From Smittium mucronatum (taxonomy: Eukaryota > Kickxellomycota > Harpellomycetes > Harpellales > Legeriomycetaceae), in contig LSSL01002280.1 in assembly GCA_001953115.1 (NCBI GenBank), positions 1 through 29,439 on the forward strand: 29,439 nucleotides of DNA, given 5' to 3'. How positions within the stretch are numbered: the stretch's first letter is position 1; the number at the start of each line of letters is the position of its first letter. The position numbers and the translations under genes are program-made. Below the pieces are notes generated by a model, which was given only the letters and a program-made list of their open reading frames with translations, was not told the DNA's origin and ran no database searches. Shown one piece after another: positions 12,647-23,349 of this stretch.

Positions 12647-15172
12647 ATGTCTTCCTGTAAAAAATGTAACAAAAAGCTGAATATCGATGATTCCCTTGTA
12701 AATATAGACGAAAATCAATTGGAATATGTTTCTTGTAAGTTCTTACCATTCAGTTGTCTAAAATCATAGTATTTTTGGTGTTTTTCTTTGTCGTGTTAAC
12801 AGTTTCGGTTTTTGTAAATAAATAGCTTTTATGCCCCAAATCGAGCCCTACTCGAAATTGATGGAACTTTGGAGTAAATTGTCACCAGAATACTCTGAAA
12901 TTTTTTCAAAATACATGCCCAGACTTAAATTTTTAGACCAGAATAGAAGTAAAGGTATTTTTATATTTAAAGCCTGGGTTATGGTACGCCAAAATTCTTA
13001 TATTTGAATTTTTCTTTTCTTTTCTTTTTTGTCTCTCAAATTCAAATAGAAGAAGATTCAAAAGAAAGAAAATTTCCTTCACCGTTATTATCAACAAACG
13101 AAATAGTCCAAATACTCGAAATTAACAATAAATCTGATTCAATCCTTTTGAATTCAAAAACTATTCCCATCTCCAATTTCTCGGAATTAGCAAATGAGGA
13201 ACCCAGGGACAAGATACATCATTCTTACTCCAAATCTATACAGGATAAATTTTCCGGAATACATACCTCTTTGAAAAATTCTTACAAACTAAAACAAAAA
13301 CCCAGTCCTATGACTCCTTATAGAAACATTACCCTTAATACTAATCTAAAAGACTCAGTATCTGATTCCTTTGTAATTCTAGAGGATCCAACTAATGCAA
13401 AACATATCAATTTTCCAAAAAATACAAATTCAGATGAAAAAAAGCTCTCCAAATCGCTCGACTCTTCTCATATTGTAAATCACGTTGAGAATCGCAATAC
13501 TCTTGCTCATGGTGATGTATCCTCTCATAAAGAAACAGTAGGAATCAATACAAATGAAAAAAAAACCAGCACTCAGTCAAAATCTACAATACCCGATAAT
13601 AAGGGATCCTTATTACAAGACACTGAAAGGTCAGAGCTTGTTTTAACCAATAGATTGTTTTTGGATCTGGAATCCAAAAGCATGATAGATCATCCCTTAT
13701 GTACAAGCTGTACCGAAAAGTTTCTTACTTTGATTAAAAAAAAGATCGAATGTTTGTCTGAAGAGTACGAAAATGTTTTAGAGCTCTTTGAATCGTTTTC
13801 TAGAGATGTTGATATAGAAAGAGGCAAAGACCATGATTTTCTGGTTAATTCAAATACATACAAAGCTGACATCGACAGTTCGGCTCGTGGATATGGTAAT
13901 TCTTCTATAGACAGCTTGGAGGAAGAAAGCAGATTGTTGGCTATTGAATATGAGAGATTATCCGAAATTGATCGTAGTTATGACCTCGATATATCTTCAC
14001 TATGCGATCAAATTAGTCTATTAGACGCCGAAGGTGATTCTTTAGACTCTCAAATCAATTCTTTAATGCAAGAAAGAAATGAATTATCTACAAAGCTAGA
14101 TTCTTTGACAAATGAGATCGAACTTTTGCAATCTATGTACTCAAAGCAGTCTAATCTTCTCTTCTCACTTCAACAGCGCAACGTGTATAACGATCTCTTT
14201 ACTATCAAAATATTCAGCGCTAATGATCAGATATCACCATCTTTTTTCTCCTCATTTTCTCATTCTCAAAATTCTGATTACCCGTCATCTGGAGGGTATA
14301 ACAGTGGTTTACCATTAATAGGGATGATAAATGGATTTAGGTTAGGAAGAATAAATACAGGTAGCTTGCTCTCGATCCAAGGATTTTCCGAGAGTATTTC
14401 ATCAGTAAATCCTCTCAAGTCTGGTGAGATTTCATGGAACGAAATAAATGCTGGGTGGGGACAATGCCTTCTGCTGCTTGTAACAGTAGCCCGTCGCCTC
14501 AATTTCGAGTACCCAGAATACCAACTCATCCCCATGGGCTCATATAGCAAAATCATAAAGCAACCATCTACTTCTGGAGGAGAACGGACCTCTTATGAAT
14601 TGTAAGAATACATATTTTTTAAACTTTAATTATTTTTTTTGTCTGCATTATATGTGCTATCATTCTAACCATACCTTTTATTATTTTTCCCTTTTTGATC
14701 TCTCACTACCCTTTTTCCTTTTTTTTTCTAACTCGTTAATTATATGCTTTGATCTTTTATATATCTATTTCCTTAGATACGGTTCAGGCGATTTGCATTT
14801 AGGGCGGTTGTTCCAAAATCGAAGATTCGATCTGGCAATGGTTGCTTTTTTAACTTGTCTCAATTCAATATCAAAATTTGTCGAAAGTCACTTGAATTCA
14901 TCCTCTATATCTGCTTCAAACTCTCAGAAAATGCCCATCCCGTTAGCTTTCTTAATTTTTCTTATATTTAAACTACTAAAACATTTGTTAACCCAATTCT
15001 AAAGCGTTGTTTTTTTACTATTTATTTTCATAGAATAAAGGGCGACCAGATCGGTGGGATCTCAATAAAAATGCAATTCAACAGCGATGAAATGTGGACT
15101 AAAGCTCTGACCTACACTTTAATAAATTGTAAATGGCTGCTTGCGTTTGCCTCCAATTTTGGCCAAGTTTAA
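12647..15172 (+). CDS. ATG6: Atg6 / Vps30 (Beclin-1 family) autophagy protein, five exons, 690 aa
   Basis: Family role: subunit of the Vps34 class III PI3-kinase complexes that make PI3P for autophagosome formation and endosomal sorting. Exons read by frame and splice sites: 12647-12734, 12826-12954, 13050-14601, 14777-14941, 15034-15172, with introns of 91, 95, 175 and 92 nt, all GT-AG; phases join cleanly to 690 codons. Visible parts: an N-terminal CxxC (C4, C7, SCKKC) and a second CxxC in HPLCTSC (C290, C293), matching the paired cysteines of Beclin 1; a long Ser/Asn/Lys-rich, probably disordered segment (about 75-275); a coiled coil (about 295-445); and a BARA domain (about 449-690) with INGFRLGR, SWNEINAGWGQ, YGSGDLHLGRL, RRFDLAMVAFL and a final MQFNSDEMWTKAL block. 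Start: this ATG is two codons after an in-frame TAG. It is longer than human Beclin 1 (450 aa), mainly from the N-terminal region and BARA insertions. The last donor (GTTAGC) is atypical. Confidence 0.93.
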
Positions 15173-15215
15173 AAAATTGATTATTGTAATGAAAATATAG
15201 ATTGATAAAATTTTC

Positions 15216-15244
15216 AATAAAAGATATAATAATATATGAATAAA
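15216..15244 (+). terminator. ATG6 polyadenylation signals (two AATAAA)
   Basis: Two exact AATAAA hexamers, at 15216-15221 and 15239-15244, follow the ATG6 stop codon by 44 and 67 nt, a usual distance for 3'-end formation. They lie in the 110-bp gap before the clathrin stop codon, so the ATG6 transcript would end close to or inside the clathrin 3' end. Confidence 0.5.
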
Positions 15245-15282
15245 GAATTACTAAGAATATTAGCGGAAAAATTTTTTATACT

Positions 15283-18200
15283 TTAAAAGGAACTGTTATT
15301 GAATGATCCCATGGTGTTGGAAAATTGATATCCAGAGGGCTGCATCTGACCAACAAAGCCCCCATTATTGTTACCATTAATAGACGAAGAGCCTGGTCCA
15401 ATCATTAGACGATTTCCTAATCCATTTAGAGAGTCATTGCTTGGATTAGCTGAATTGCCTCCACCGTTAATTTTAGTAACTAAATCTTTCAGCTGAGCAA
15501 CCTCATTAGATAGATAGTTCATTTGATTATGCAGGTTATTGGTGTAATTGATAAAGTATGGCATGACGATATTGGACTTGCCGTGTTTGTAAGCTAATTC
15601 CATAACATAACTAGGGTTGATAATACTATTGTTGACTGTGATGCAAGCAATAAAACAACAGTCACCAACATCATCTTCGTTATTAGAGCTCTCAATAGAA
15701 TCGAGAGTAACGAAATATTTCAAAAGATCATGAACAAATGTTTGGTCTTTGCTAAGGTTAGCAGTAGCGATAGCGTCGCTGTACAATCTATCCTTCTTTG
15801 AAAGTGCCAACGATTCATTAAACATACCCATCTTATTGTATAAAAAGACAGCTATTCTTCTAAATTCAAGCAAATTATGGGTACTCAATTTTGAGGCCAA
15901 CTTTTTGCTATCAAAGCTACTGTATGCTATTATAGAAGCCTTTAATGAATTGTAGTCATAGCATTCCAAATACAATTCGTGCAAAGCCTCAATAACGGCA
16001 GAATTCTCTGGCTCGTTTGATTGCATGACTTGTTCCAAGAAAGGTTTAATCAACGGAGTATTTTCAGATTTTACAAAAATTTCAACAACTCGGGTCAAAT
16101 CAAGTTTACTTATAATGGATCCGAGTAATTCATTTACTAGCATCGGGTTTTCACTAAGATAAAATCTGATAGCTTTGTACATCAATTCCAAATTAGACAC
16201 TTTGGAAATGAGCTCTTTGAAGCTAGTATGATCGAATGCATCACTGGAATGTTCAATCATAACAGTGACCCCGTTGTCATAATCCTCATAATGAACGTAA
16301 AGGAATACTAGCTCACACCATAAGTGTACACTTTCACAAACCTTTATTACCTTGGGAATGTTAATTCTACTCCAATAGGTTTTAAGGAAGTCCATTGCTT
16401 CTTCAGGTTTGTACTTGGCATATAGTATGGCTAAAGATGTAAAAAGACCCATATGGGCTCTCTCCAGCCCAAGACCATTTTCCAACAAAGAAATAAGTTC
16501 GTCAATGTACCCCGAAGATTCGTACATTTTAACTAATGGGTCAAGTTCCTCGGCATTAACGATAAGATGGAGGCCGCAAATCTGTGCAAGCCTGAATTCT
16601 TTCTTTGCAATACATGCCATGCTAACCTGTCTCCAAACAATAGTGGAATTTGCCTTTTTACAGCATTCGACAGCTTCTCTATATTCCTCGAGCATAACAA
16701 GAGTAGAAGCAAGTTGTGCCCAGCTTGAAATACTTGCAAACAGAATCTTCGCAGCTTTATAAAGTTTTTCTTTATAACACCTTTCACCTACTAATTGAAT
16801 TTGGGCAATATTGGGACCTTTTACAAGCTCTTCCAAATCTTTCAATCTATCAGTTGAAGCGTATGCAAACAAAAGCTCAGACTCAATAACTGGCTCTCTA
16901 ATCTTAAGACGAGCCATATTCAAGAAACGAATAAGTTCATTGTATTTGTTGGCTTTACTAGCAATTTGAATAACTTGAGAGTAGTTACCAGGATCATTTG
17001 CTCTAATATAGGAGGATATTGCCTCAACTATCTTCAAATCGTTGAGTTGAGCCTTTCCTAATCTACTCCAAACTTCAGGCTTATCAGTTTGTTCAGCAAA
17101 TTCATAAGCTCTATCAAGATTTCTAATATTGTCAATCAAGACACCGGATGCTTCTGATAACATATTGGAGCTTTTATAGATTGAAAAGGCTTCCTCGAAT
17201 AAACCATTATTGATGCAAATTAATGCGATATCACTAGAATCATAATTTTTGAGGCGGTTTATATAACCTCCAACTCTACTTGAATCAGCCTTAATAGCGG
17301 TGATAAACAATAAATTCTGGAGGTTGCTGTTGTTGCTGAACTCAGTTGGAGATAGTAAAAGCTTTTCCAATATTTGAATCAATTCTGATGGCAAGTCAGC
17401 AGTCATAAAGGCTTTTACGGCCACGGAAACTTCTTCAGCAGAGCTATTGTCTGATATTCCGAAATTGACTACTTGGTCGATAAAAGACTTCCTACTAATA
17501 GGATCCATGTCAGGATCATTTAAAACAAGATTCCACAAGGTGGTGTCTTTTCTTTGCAAAACGTATTTCGACAATTGTTTAAACATGGAGCTTGAAACCG
17601 CTAAATCGATTAATTTCTTGTCTGTTTTTCCTAATGATTGAGGACTAGAATAGGCGATGAAAGCCAAATTGGGATCCCTATTTTCGCAATAAGAACCGAT
17701 TAGAAGACCGTCATACAAAGTGTTTGTTCTTAAGAAATGCTCGGGTTCGATATTAGTTTCAATATAGAGCTTTGCAAGACCATTGTAAACGGATTGTTCA
17801 GTAGATCCTTCAGCAGCTCTTGATTCTAACCATTTGTGCAGCATTTTGAGTCTACCTCTCTTTTCAACCTCATCAATCAATTCGGAGGTCGAAAATCCAG
17901 TAGGATTAACAGTAGAAATCAAGGTTTTAATGACATTCTCATCACAATCGACATCCAAAAGAGCACCAACGACGCTAGGTAGTCTGCTCGAATTAACTTG
18001 CTGAACATACACTTCAATGAACTTGGTATGTCCACATTTGTATAGATGAAGGATCAAGTCATTTACAAAGCCATATTTATCGCAAACAATTATTAAAGGT
18101 AGCTGATCAGGAATTTGCGCCTCAGTCAAATAATTTTTAACTTTCTCAGGGTCATAATGGCTATTATCTCTGACAACTCTTTCAACCTCTTTGTATTGTC

Positions 18201-20621
18201 CAATTTGGGTAGCGACTTGAATGTATTTAAAAACAACAGCTGGGTCGTTTGTTGTGTTTACAACAGATCCAAGATAGTAATAAAGACCCTCCATACAATT
18301 TGTCTCTTCGAATATAGATATCAACTTTTGGGAGCCAATCAAATCGGAATACTTTGTGGCAGCTTGAACGACAGTTTGCATGTTTTGGCGTGGATCGTTT
18401 ATCAACATGTCTCTAAGTAAAATGGCAGAGTTTTCGGGAGAAATAGTGGAAAGGTACTCAACAATCCAATCAGTTCCGAGTATATTTGTATGAACTATTA
18501 CTCTTTTAATATCGTCAATGTCAGTGTAGAGTTCCAAAGCTCTTTGATAAAGATTTGCTCTTTCACATAATTGAGCAATGCGGGATTTATCGAAATGTGT
18601 AAAAACTTTGTTGCTAAGAATAGCATCAGCAACCTGAGGGGCGTGAATTAAATTCATTTCCAAAAGCTTTGTTTGCAATGGGCCATCGGATTCCAAATTA
18701 TCTCTAAGAACATCAAGCAAAAATGAAGTTGTTTGAGGAATGAGATTTTTTCCCATTAAAATGGTAGCTGCCGACTCAGCAGAAATAAGAGGGGGAGTAG
18801 CCTTGACGAGAGAGATGGCGAGATCCCGAGCTTTGTCAGCGTCTAAGGAGGCAGCCTGGCTTAAAAGTTCAGTCCAATTTGGGGTAAACCCGGTTTTTTG
18901 AGAGTATAGAGTAATCTTATCAAATTGACCAAGCTGAGCAAAACACTGGATTGCCTTACTGTGGGCACCAGCTCTCAAGTAGATGGAGAGAGCTAAAGTG
19001 ACGTCGTGCTCATATACTATGTCACCTAATTCCTCACTGCATTCAAGTTTATTTTCCTTGAGCCAATTTTCAAGTAGCTGTTTTCTGTTCATAGCCAATA
19101 CAGGACGAGTGAGCTCTATGGCTTCATATTTATTAAGCTCACCTGTTTCAAGAATGGTAGCAAAGTAATTCAAGATTGGGGATAACTGACCAGGAGCATT
19201 TGGCAAGTGTTTTAGTCTTGAGATAGTATCACTAGTGCGCAGAACACCATTGGGAGAGCGAGCAGCAAAGGCGGCAGCTTCCATATAGTTGCTGTTGGCT
19301 AACATTTGATGGAATCTTTGAACGTAAAGATCGTCAGCGCCAGAAAGCTGACCACGAGTGGCCAATTTAAAGCAAGTTTCCACATCATTATTGGTGGCAA
19401 GCATGTGAGGAATGATGGTGGATTCATTAATTTTGCTAAAGAGAACAGTACCCTTGCGATTTATACACAAGACACCGTTATTGCTTTGGGTAGAAACAAA
19501 TACAGTATCTCCAGAAATTCTAGAAGAAAAAATATTGGCACCAGTTTCGACAAAGTATATGTGAAGAAAACCGTATTTGGTAATGATATAGGCCAGACCA
19601 AATTTAGAAGAAGTCTGGACAGCTACAGGGAAATCATTTACAGCTTCAGGGGGGAATGGAATATCAACCTTGCGCTTTTCAAGGGTAGGGGCACCATCAG
19701 CATGATCGATTTCAACAATGCTCATCTTGAAAAGTAAAAAGGAAAAATAAGAAAAAACCATAAAGGAAAAAAATATTTAAATAAAAGAAATGGAGGGTAT
19801 AGTTTACCTGGGATTTATTCTGGTCCCTGGAGGCCAAGATGAGAGCTTGGGTAGGAATGCTAGAGCCATCAATGTTGAATTCGAAAAAGGTGGCAGCATG
19901 AGCATCGATGATTTGACTTACACCTTTATCTTTGTTGAAAAGTTGAGTTGTACCGACGACTCGACCGTTTTGCTCACTTATACCGATAACTAATATCCAA
20001 TTCATTAGCTTATTTGCACAAACTCGAATGATGTGACTATCTTTCAGACGATTGTGGAGAAGAAATTGTTTTACAGGATCAGAAGCACCTTCAATAGACC
20101 ATTTATAAACTGCAAGTGTAGTTACAATGAGAAGTTCGAAACTGTTTACCCAGTGCCAAAAAACGACGTCTTCGGATATGGTACAGGCTTTTACCTTAGC
20201 ACTTAACTCAAGATTGAAAACCTGAAGCTTCCTTTCAGCTATAAAATGTATTGAAAAGTATAGATGAGACAAAGATTTAAAAGGGTAGATGAGGAAAAAG
20301 GGTTACATCTAAGTGCGATGATTCTGTTATCCGGGTTCATTATAGCAGAGTCAGCGGTTATTGGCCTTTTAAAATTCTTGGTTATGTTATGGAGATCGAT
20401 GACATTGACCATATTAGATGGACCACCGAGTTCTCTGATACAAATAAACTTGTCAGATTCAAGAGTTACATTGTTGAAATTGATGTTGTTCAACTCTACG
20501 CCCAAATCGGTTAGCTATAAGGAAAGAAAAGTAAATAAAGGGATTGGTGAAAATTGAGGAAGGAAGTTTAAACACTTACTGAGGCGACTTCGGTTAGCTC
20601 AATCGGAAGTTGGCCATTCAT
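15283..20621 (-). CDS. CHC1: Clathrin heavy chain, four coding exons, 1,707 aa
   Basis: Structural subunit of the clathrin triskelion that coats endocytic and trans-Golgi vesicles. Coding exons on the minus strand: 20621-20580, 20514-20307, 20238-19808, 19725-15283; introns are 65, 68 and 82 nt, GT-AG, and phases (0, 1, 0) join in frame. The protein starts MNGQLPIELTEVASLTDLGV, as in the family. The N-terminal beta-propeller (about 1-345) has TLESDKFICIRE, RPITADSAIMNP and HAATFFEFN. The linker and leg follow (CSEELGD, PLQTKLLEMNLIHAPQVADAI, DQLPLIIVCDKYGF, EEVSVAVKAFMTADLP, EFRLAQICGLH, GLERAHMG), all typical of the clathrin repeats. The trimerization hub is at about 1580-1645 (VMPYFINY). 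The tail is Asn/Gly/Ser-rich; RLMIG near 1666-1670 sits where metazoan clathrin has the Hsc70-binding QLMLT. Length is close to human (1,675). The start is the first ATG after an in-frame stop in the spliced leader. Confidence 0.97.
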
Positions 20622-20634
20622 GATACTGAGAGAA

Positions 20635-20736
20635 CTGGAATAGACAGTATATGGAAAGAGAAATAATAAAACAGAATAACTCGATTAAAATCTAGAAGAG
20701 ATGTATTCTAAATAAACTAATGATACGACAACTTAC
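20635..20736 (-). other. Probable 5'-UTR intron of clathrin heavy chain
   Basis: Read on the minus strand, a consensus donor (CCAA|GTAAGTTG, G at 20736) and a pyrimidine-rich acceptor (CTATTCCAG|TTCTC, last base 20635) bound a 102-nt candidate intron ending 13 nt before the clathrin ATG. Joining the flanks puts a TAA in frame 17 codons upstream with no ATG between, so the intron would interrupt the leader, not the protein. No transcript is available to confirm it. Confidence 0.6.
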
Positions 20737-20777
20737 TTGGCCGATTCTTGTTGTGCTTTTGTTTCTGATTATCACCT

Positions 20778-21071
20778 CTAATCGCTAGCGAGTCTCGTCA
20801 ATAACCAGAGGCTTCTTCCCAAAATTCCCAGGAATTCATCACCATCTCCTTCCAGTAAAATGCTCCATTTTCCCCCCACCACTCCCGTAGCCCTATATGC
20901 ATTTCGTTCTATTGCTCCAATTCGCCACAACAAAGGCCTCTGATGGAGATTATTCGAATCACATTCGGTCCTCTTTGGCGACATCGCAAGTCTATTGATT
21001 CTTTGCATCAATTGGTCTGAAGCTAATAGAGACATTTTGTTGGGTTTTATTCGACTTGTGCTTATTGACAT
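20778..21071 (-). other. Unassigned 97-codon ORF directly upstream of clathrin, same strand
   Basis: An open frame begins ATG TCA ATA AGC at 21071 and ends just upstream of the clathrin leader exon. Part of it is GC-richer than its surroundings (29 of 60 bases at 20881-20940, hand count). The predicted protein is basic at the N-terminus, includes MSPKRTECDSNNLHQRPLLW, and ends with a hydrophobic LGRSLWLLTRL. I recognise no family. A second minus-strand frame over about 21203-20992 is also open (VFAKYTLIELVEFTNLLAAV). Options are an upstream ORF in a long clathrin leader, a decayed coding fragment, or chance in a GC-richer promoter. Evidence for a real protein is weak. Confidence 0.2.
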
Positions 21072-21753
21072 TCATAAATACTGCTGCCAATAAATTGGTG
21101 AATTCCACTAATTCAATCAGCGTATACTTTGCAAATACTGATTGGATCAAATGTATTTTTTGATAATCGTTATGATTGGAAGATTCTATATCATGCTAAA
21201 CCTTTTCTATGCAAACCATTGGATATAACAAATTTAATCAACACTTATGCAATAAAAATTGGACAATACCCCAGAGCTGGTAAATTTTCAACAATTTGCA
21301 GATAGAGGTTTTCTCCTGTAATTCCAATTCCAGATTACCCAATAATTATATACACTATATTAGTGCCATATTTTCAAATTAGGAAAGATTTAAAAATTCA
21401 ATAGGAAATTATGCCTATAAAGAAAATTCACCAATCAGAGCATATAATAAGATGTATTTGTGGCTCGATCTCTTTTTTGTGCGCCAAGTAAACTACTTAT
21501 CAAACTGCGTATTGTATGGTTTGCTTAATTAGCTGCAGAATCCAATATGCTCATGATTAGCAATTTTACCAATGACTGATTGGCATTTAATACACAGCAA
21601 TTTTATATTCCTTCAAAATCGTTAGTGTTCTTTGTTATAAATTACATACAATTGCCAATTAAACCCCATTTAGTTTTTTAGAAATGTTCATTTACCCACT
21701 TCGCAGCTTCAGGAGAAAGCTATCCACTAAATCGCGCTAAAAACAATGTTAGA

Positions 21754-21781
21754 ATTATTCGAGCTTTTTAGTTCGAATAAT
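21754..21781. repeat. Perfect 9-bp inverted repeat with a 10-nt loop
   Basis: ATTATTCGA at 21754-21762 pairs with TCGAATAAT at 21773-21781. It could form a hairpin in RNA or a cruciform, or be a dyad binding site. Confidence 0.7.
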
Positions 21782-21813
21782 AATTCACATTTTACGATGA
21801 GAGAAGAAGACTA

Positions 21814-21893
21814 AAATGAATAATGCTGGAAGTTTACATTATCTCTTGTAAACACGAGATTCGGATTGTAAAGCTCTCTCCAGCATTTCATTT
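21814..21893. repeat. Imperfect 15-bp inverted repeat enclosing smaller hairpins
   Basis: AAATGAA-TA-ATGCTGGA (21814-21830) pairs with TCCAGCATTTCATTT (21879-21893), giving 15 bp with a two-base bulge. The enclosed 48 nt contain GTTTAC/GTAAAC (21832-21837 and 21848-21853) and the overlapping alternative ATCTC/GAGAT (21841-21845 and 21856-21860). It may be a foldback relic or a structured RNA. Confidence 0.6.
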
Positions 21894-22407
21894 AGATTGA
21901 ATTCAGACTCGGCTCAATCAACCTCCTTATCCGGCAAACGAGATGCGTATAAATGATATTTTCATTTTTTTACCATCTTTGTATTACGCTATTTTACTGT
22001 AGCTAGTTTTAGTTTTTGTCTGGATCTTAATTGATATTTAATCGGTTACGTGAATATCAATATATTTGCAAATCATCTCCTGAACATATATCTACTTTTG
22101 GTCACTTGCGATAAAATTTTAAGCCACAAATATAAATTTGTACAATCTGAAAAAAAAACGATTTTATTCGCAAATAAAATTCCAAATACTAAAAACAGTT
22201 GAAATGTGATGTATTTCACTCCCCTTAACCCTCCCGGAGCCGATGATACAAAAAATGGTATTCACTTTTTGCTCAATGTTTTCATTAGAATAATATTACT
22301 TAGTTACCATTAGATAAATCTAAACTTTAGGATAATTGAAATGGATAATTTACACAAATAGTATTGAGGCTTAAATTTGTCCCAGAAAAGGTTAAGCTGT
22401 TACGGGA

Positions 22408-22548
22408 CATTTCGCCCAATTTATGACCACTAATAATTAAGTATTAAGCACCCTTTTTTAAGAGACATATTTTATAAAAGTTTATTATTATTACTGGGTT
22501 ATTATATTTGATTTAGGCTTGTAATAGGCTGAATAATTAGGCGAAATG
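22408..22548. repeat. Degenerate inverted repeat pair
   Basis: CATTTCGCCCAATTTATGAC (from 22408 on +) resembles CATTTCGCCTAATTATTCAG (read on minus from 22548). The arms share CATTTCGCC then AATT with a small indel, and lie about 100 nt apart. This suggests the ends of a small decayed foldback element or two opposed copies of a dispersed repeat. Confidence 0.4.
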
Positions 22549-23102
22549 GCATTTAGGTCAAATATCCTGACGCCCCCCTAAACATTAGTAGAAGAATAGT
22601 AGCCAGCGAGACAAGACTAAAAGGAAATAATTTTGTAAGCTCGATTGAATTCTCTGATTAGAATAAAAATTAATAAATGACTAGATTTTTTTATGATGCT
22701 CTTTGATATTCGGTACACTAAAAAGTGCCAAAGTTTCGGGTCTAGTGTCTATTTTGGTTCGTTCCTTACAATAAAATAATGAAATATTAGCGGATTCAGC
22801 TTTTATAGTCTCATTTATAGACATTTTATTTTTTGATATTCAAGAATTGTTTGAGACTTTGTAGAGTTACAAGGTAAAATCATCCGTATTAAGAAATGTA
22901 TTTATTTTAAACACCATCGTTAAATGCCCTGAATGACATAATATGAAATTAACTTATTCTTGAAAAGTTTGGAACCGAGAGCCTTTTAGGAGACCCTGAT
23001 AAATGGTTGGTCGGAGTCTAATTAATTTCTATTTTTATAATAATCATAATGTGAACATTTTATGTTATGGAATATAACGAGTTTCTTGCATTTTGATATT
23101 CG

Positions 23103-23327
23103 CTAGAGGGATCCGGATTTTACAATGTCGCATTTTTTAATCAATTTTTCACTTTTCATATGGCTAGTGTTTGCTTCAAAAATTAATAAAAAATACTTAG
23201 GTAGGATATGTCTATCAATAATAATTTTGGCTGGAGATTTCACAAATCTCACAGAATTCAGTTTACCATTATTGTCACAGATCAAAATATTATTTTTTGC
23301 TAATATGCTTCCAATCTTCTGTGCCTT
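23103..23327 (-). pseudogene. Possible decayed coding fragment, family unknown
   Basis: A minus-strand frame is open for 74 codons between stops. It has a mixed, protein-like composition, including LICDNNGKLNSVRFVKSPAK and EKLIKKCDIVKSGSL. There is no credible ATG near its beginning and no homology I recognise. The opposite strand is also open for 72 codons but reads as a hydrophobic, low-information mirror. Chance is not excluded. Confidence 0.2.
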
Positions 23328-23349
23328 TCAACACATAATCTAGCTGAAA

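Larger units (their letters stand above)
21072..23102. other. Intergenic region upstream of clathrin, intermediate composition
   Basis: No intact gene. The sequence is less AT-rich than the flanking deserts and contains scattered frames of up to about 70 codons on the minus strand, all broken by stops. Two clusters of inverted repeats are listed separately. The clathrin promoter presumably lies in or next to the proximal part. Confidence 0.5.

Noticed and set aside
14278..14556. A 92-codon minus-strand frame within ATG6
   Set aside because: It is antisense to the conserved BARA domain, which explains why it stays open.
14595..15002. A 135-codon + strand open frame downstream of the main ATG6 exon
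   Set aside because: It begins inside intron 3, reads through exon 4 in the correct frame and runs into intron 4. Only 14777-14941 is coding, and the flanking hydrophobic residues are translated intron.
19306..19737. A 143-codon + strand frame opposite clathrin exon 4, and the other + strand frames across 15749-19168
   Set aside because: They are antisense mirrors of strongly conserved clathrin codons and carry no recognisable features.
19712..19761. Extension of the long clathrin frame to an ATG at 19761
   Set aside because: That ATG lies in intron 3. The family's propeller sequence continues upstream through exons 1-3, and the TTTTCAAG acceptor before 19725 joins exactly in frame.
21824..21885. 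A tRNA gene suggested by a 7-bp TGCTGGA/TCCAGCA acceptor-like stem
   Set aside because: The span is 62 nt, there is no T-loop GGTTCRA sequence, and D and anticodon arms cannot be drawn. It is kept only as an inverted repeat.
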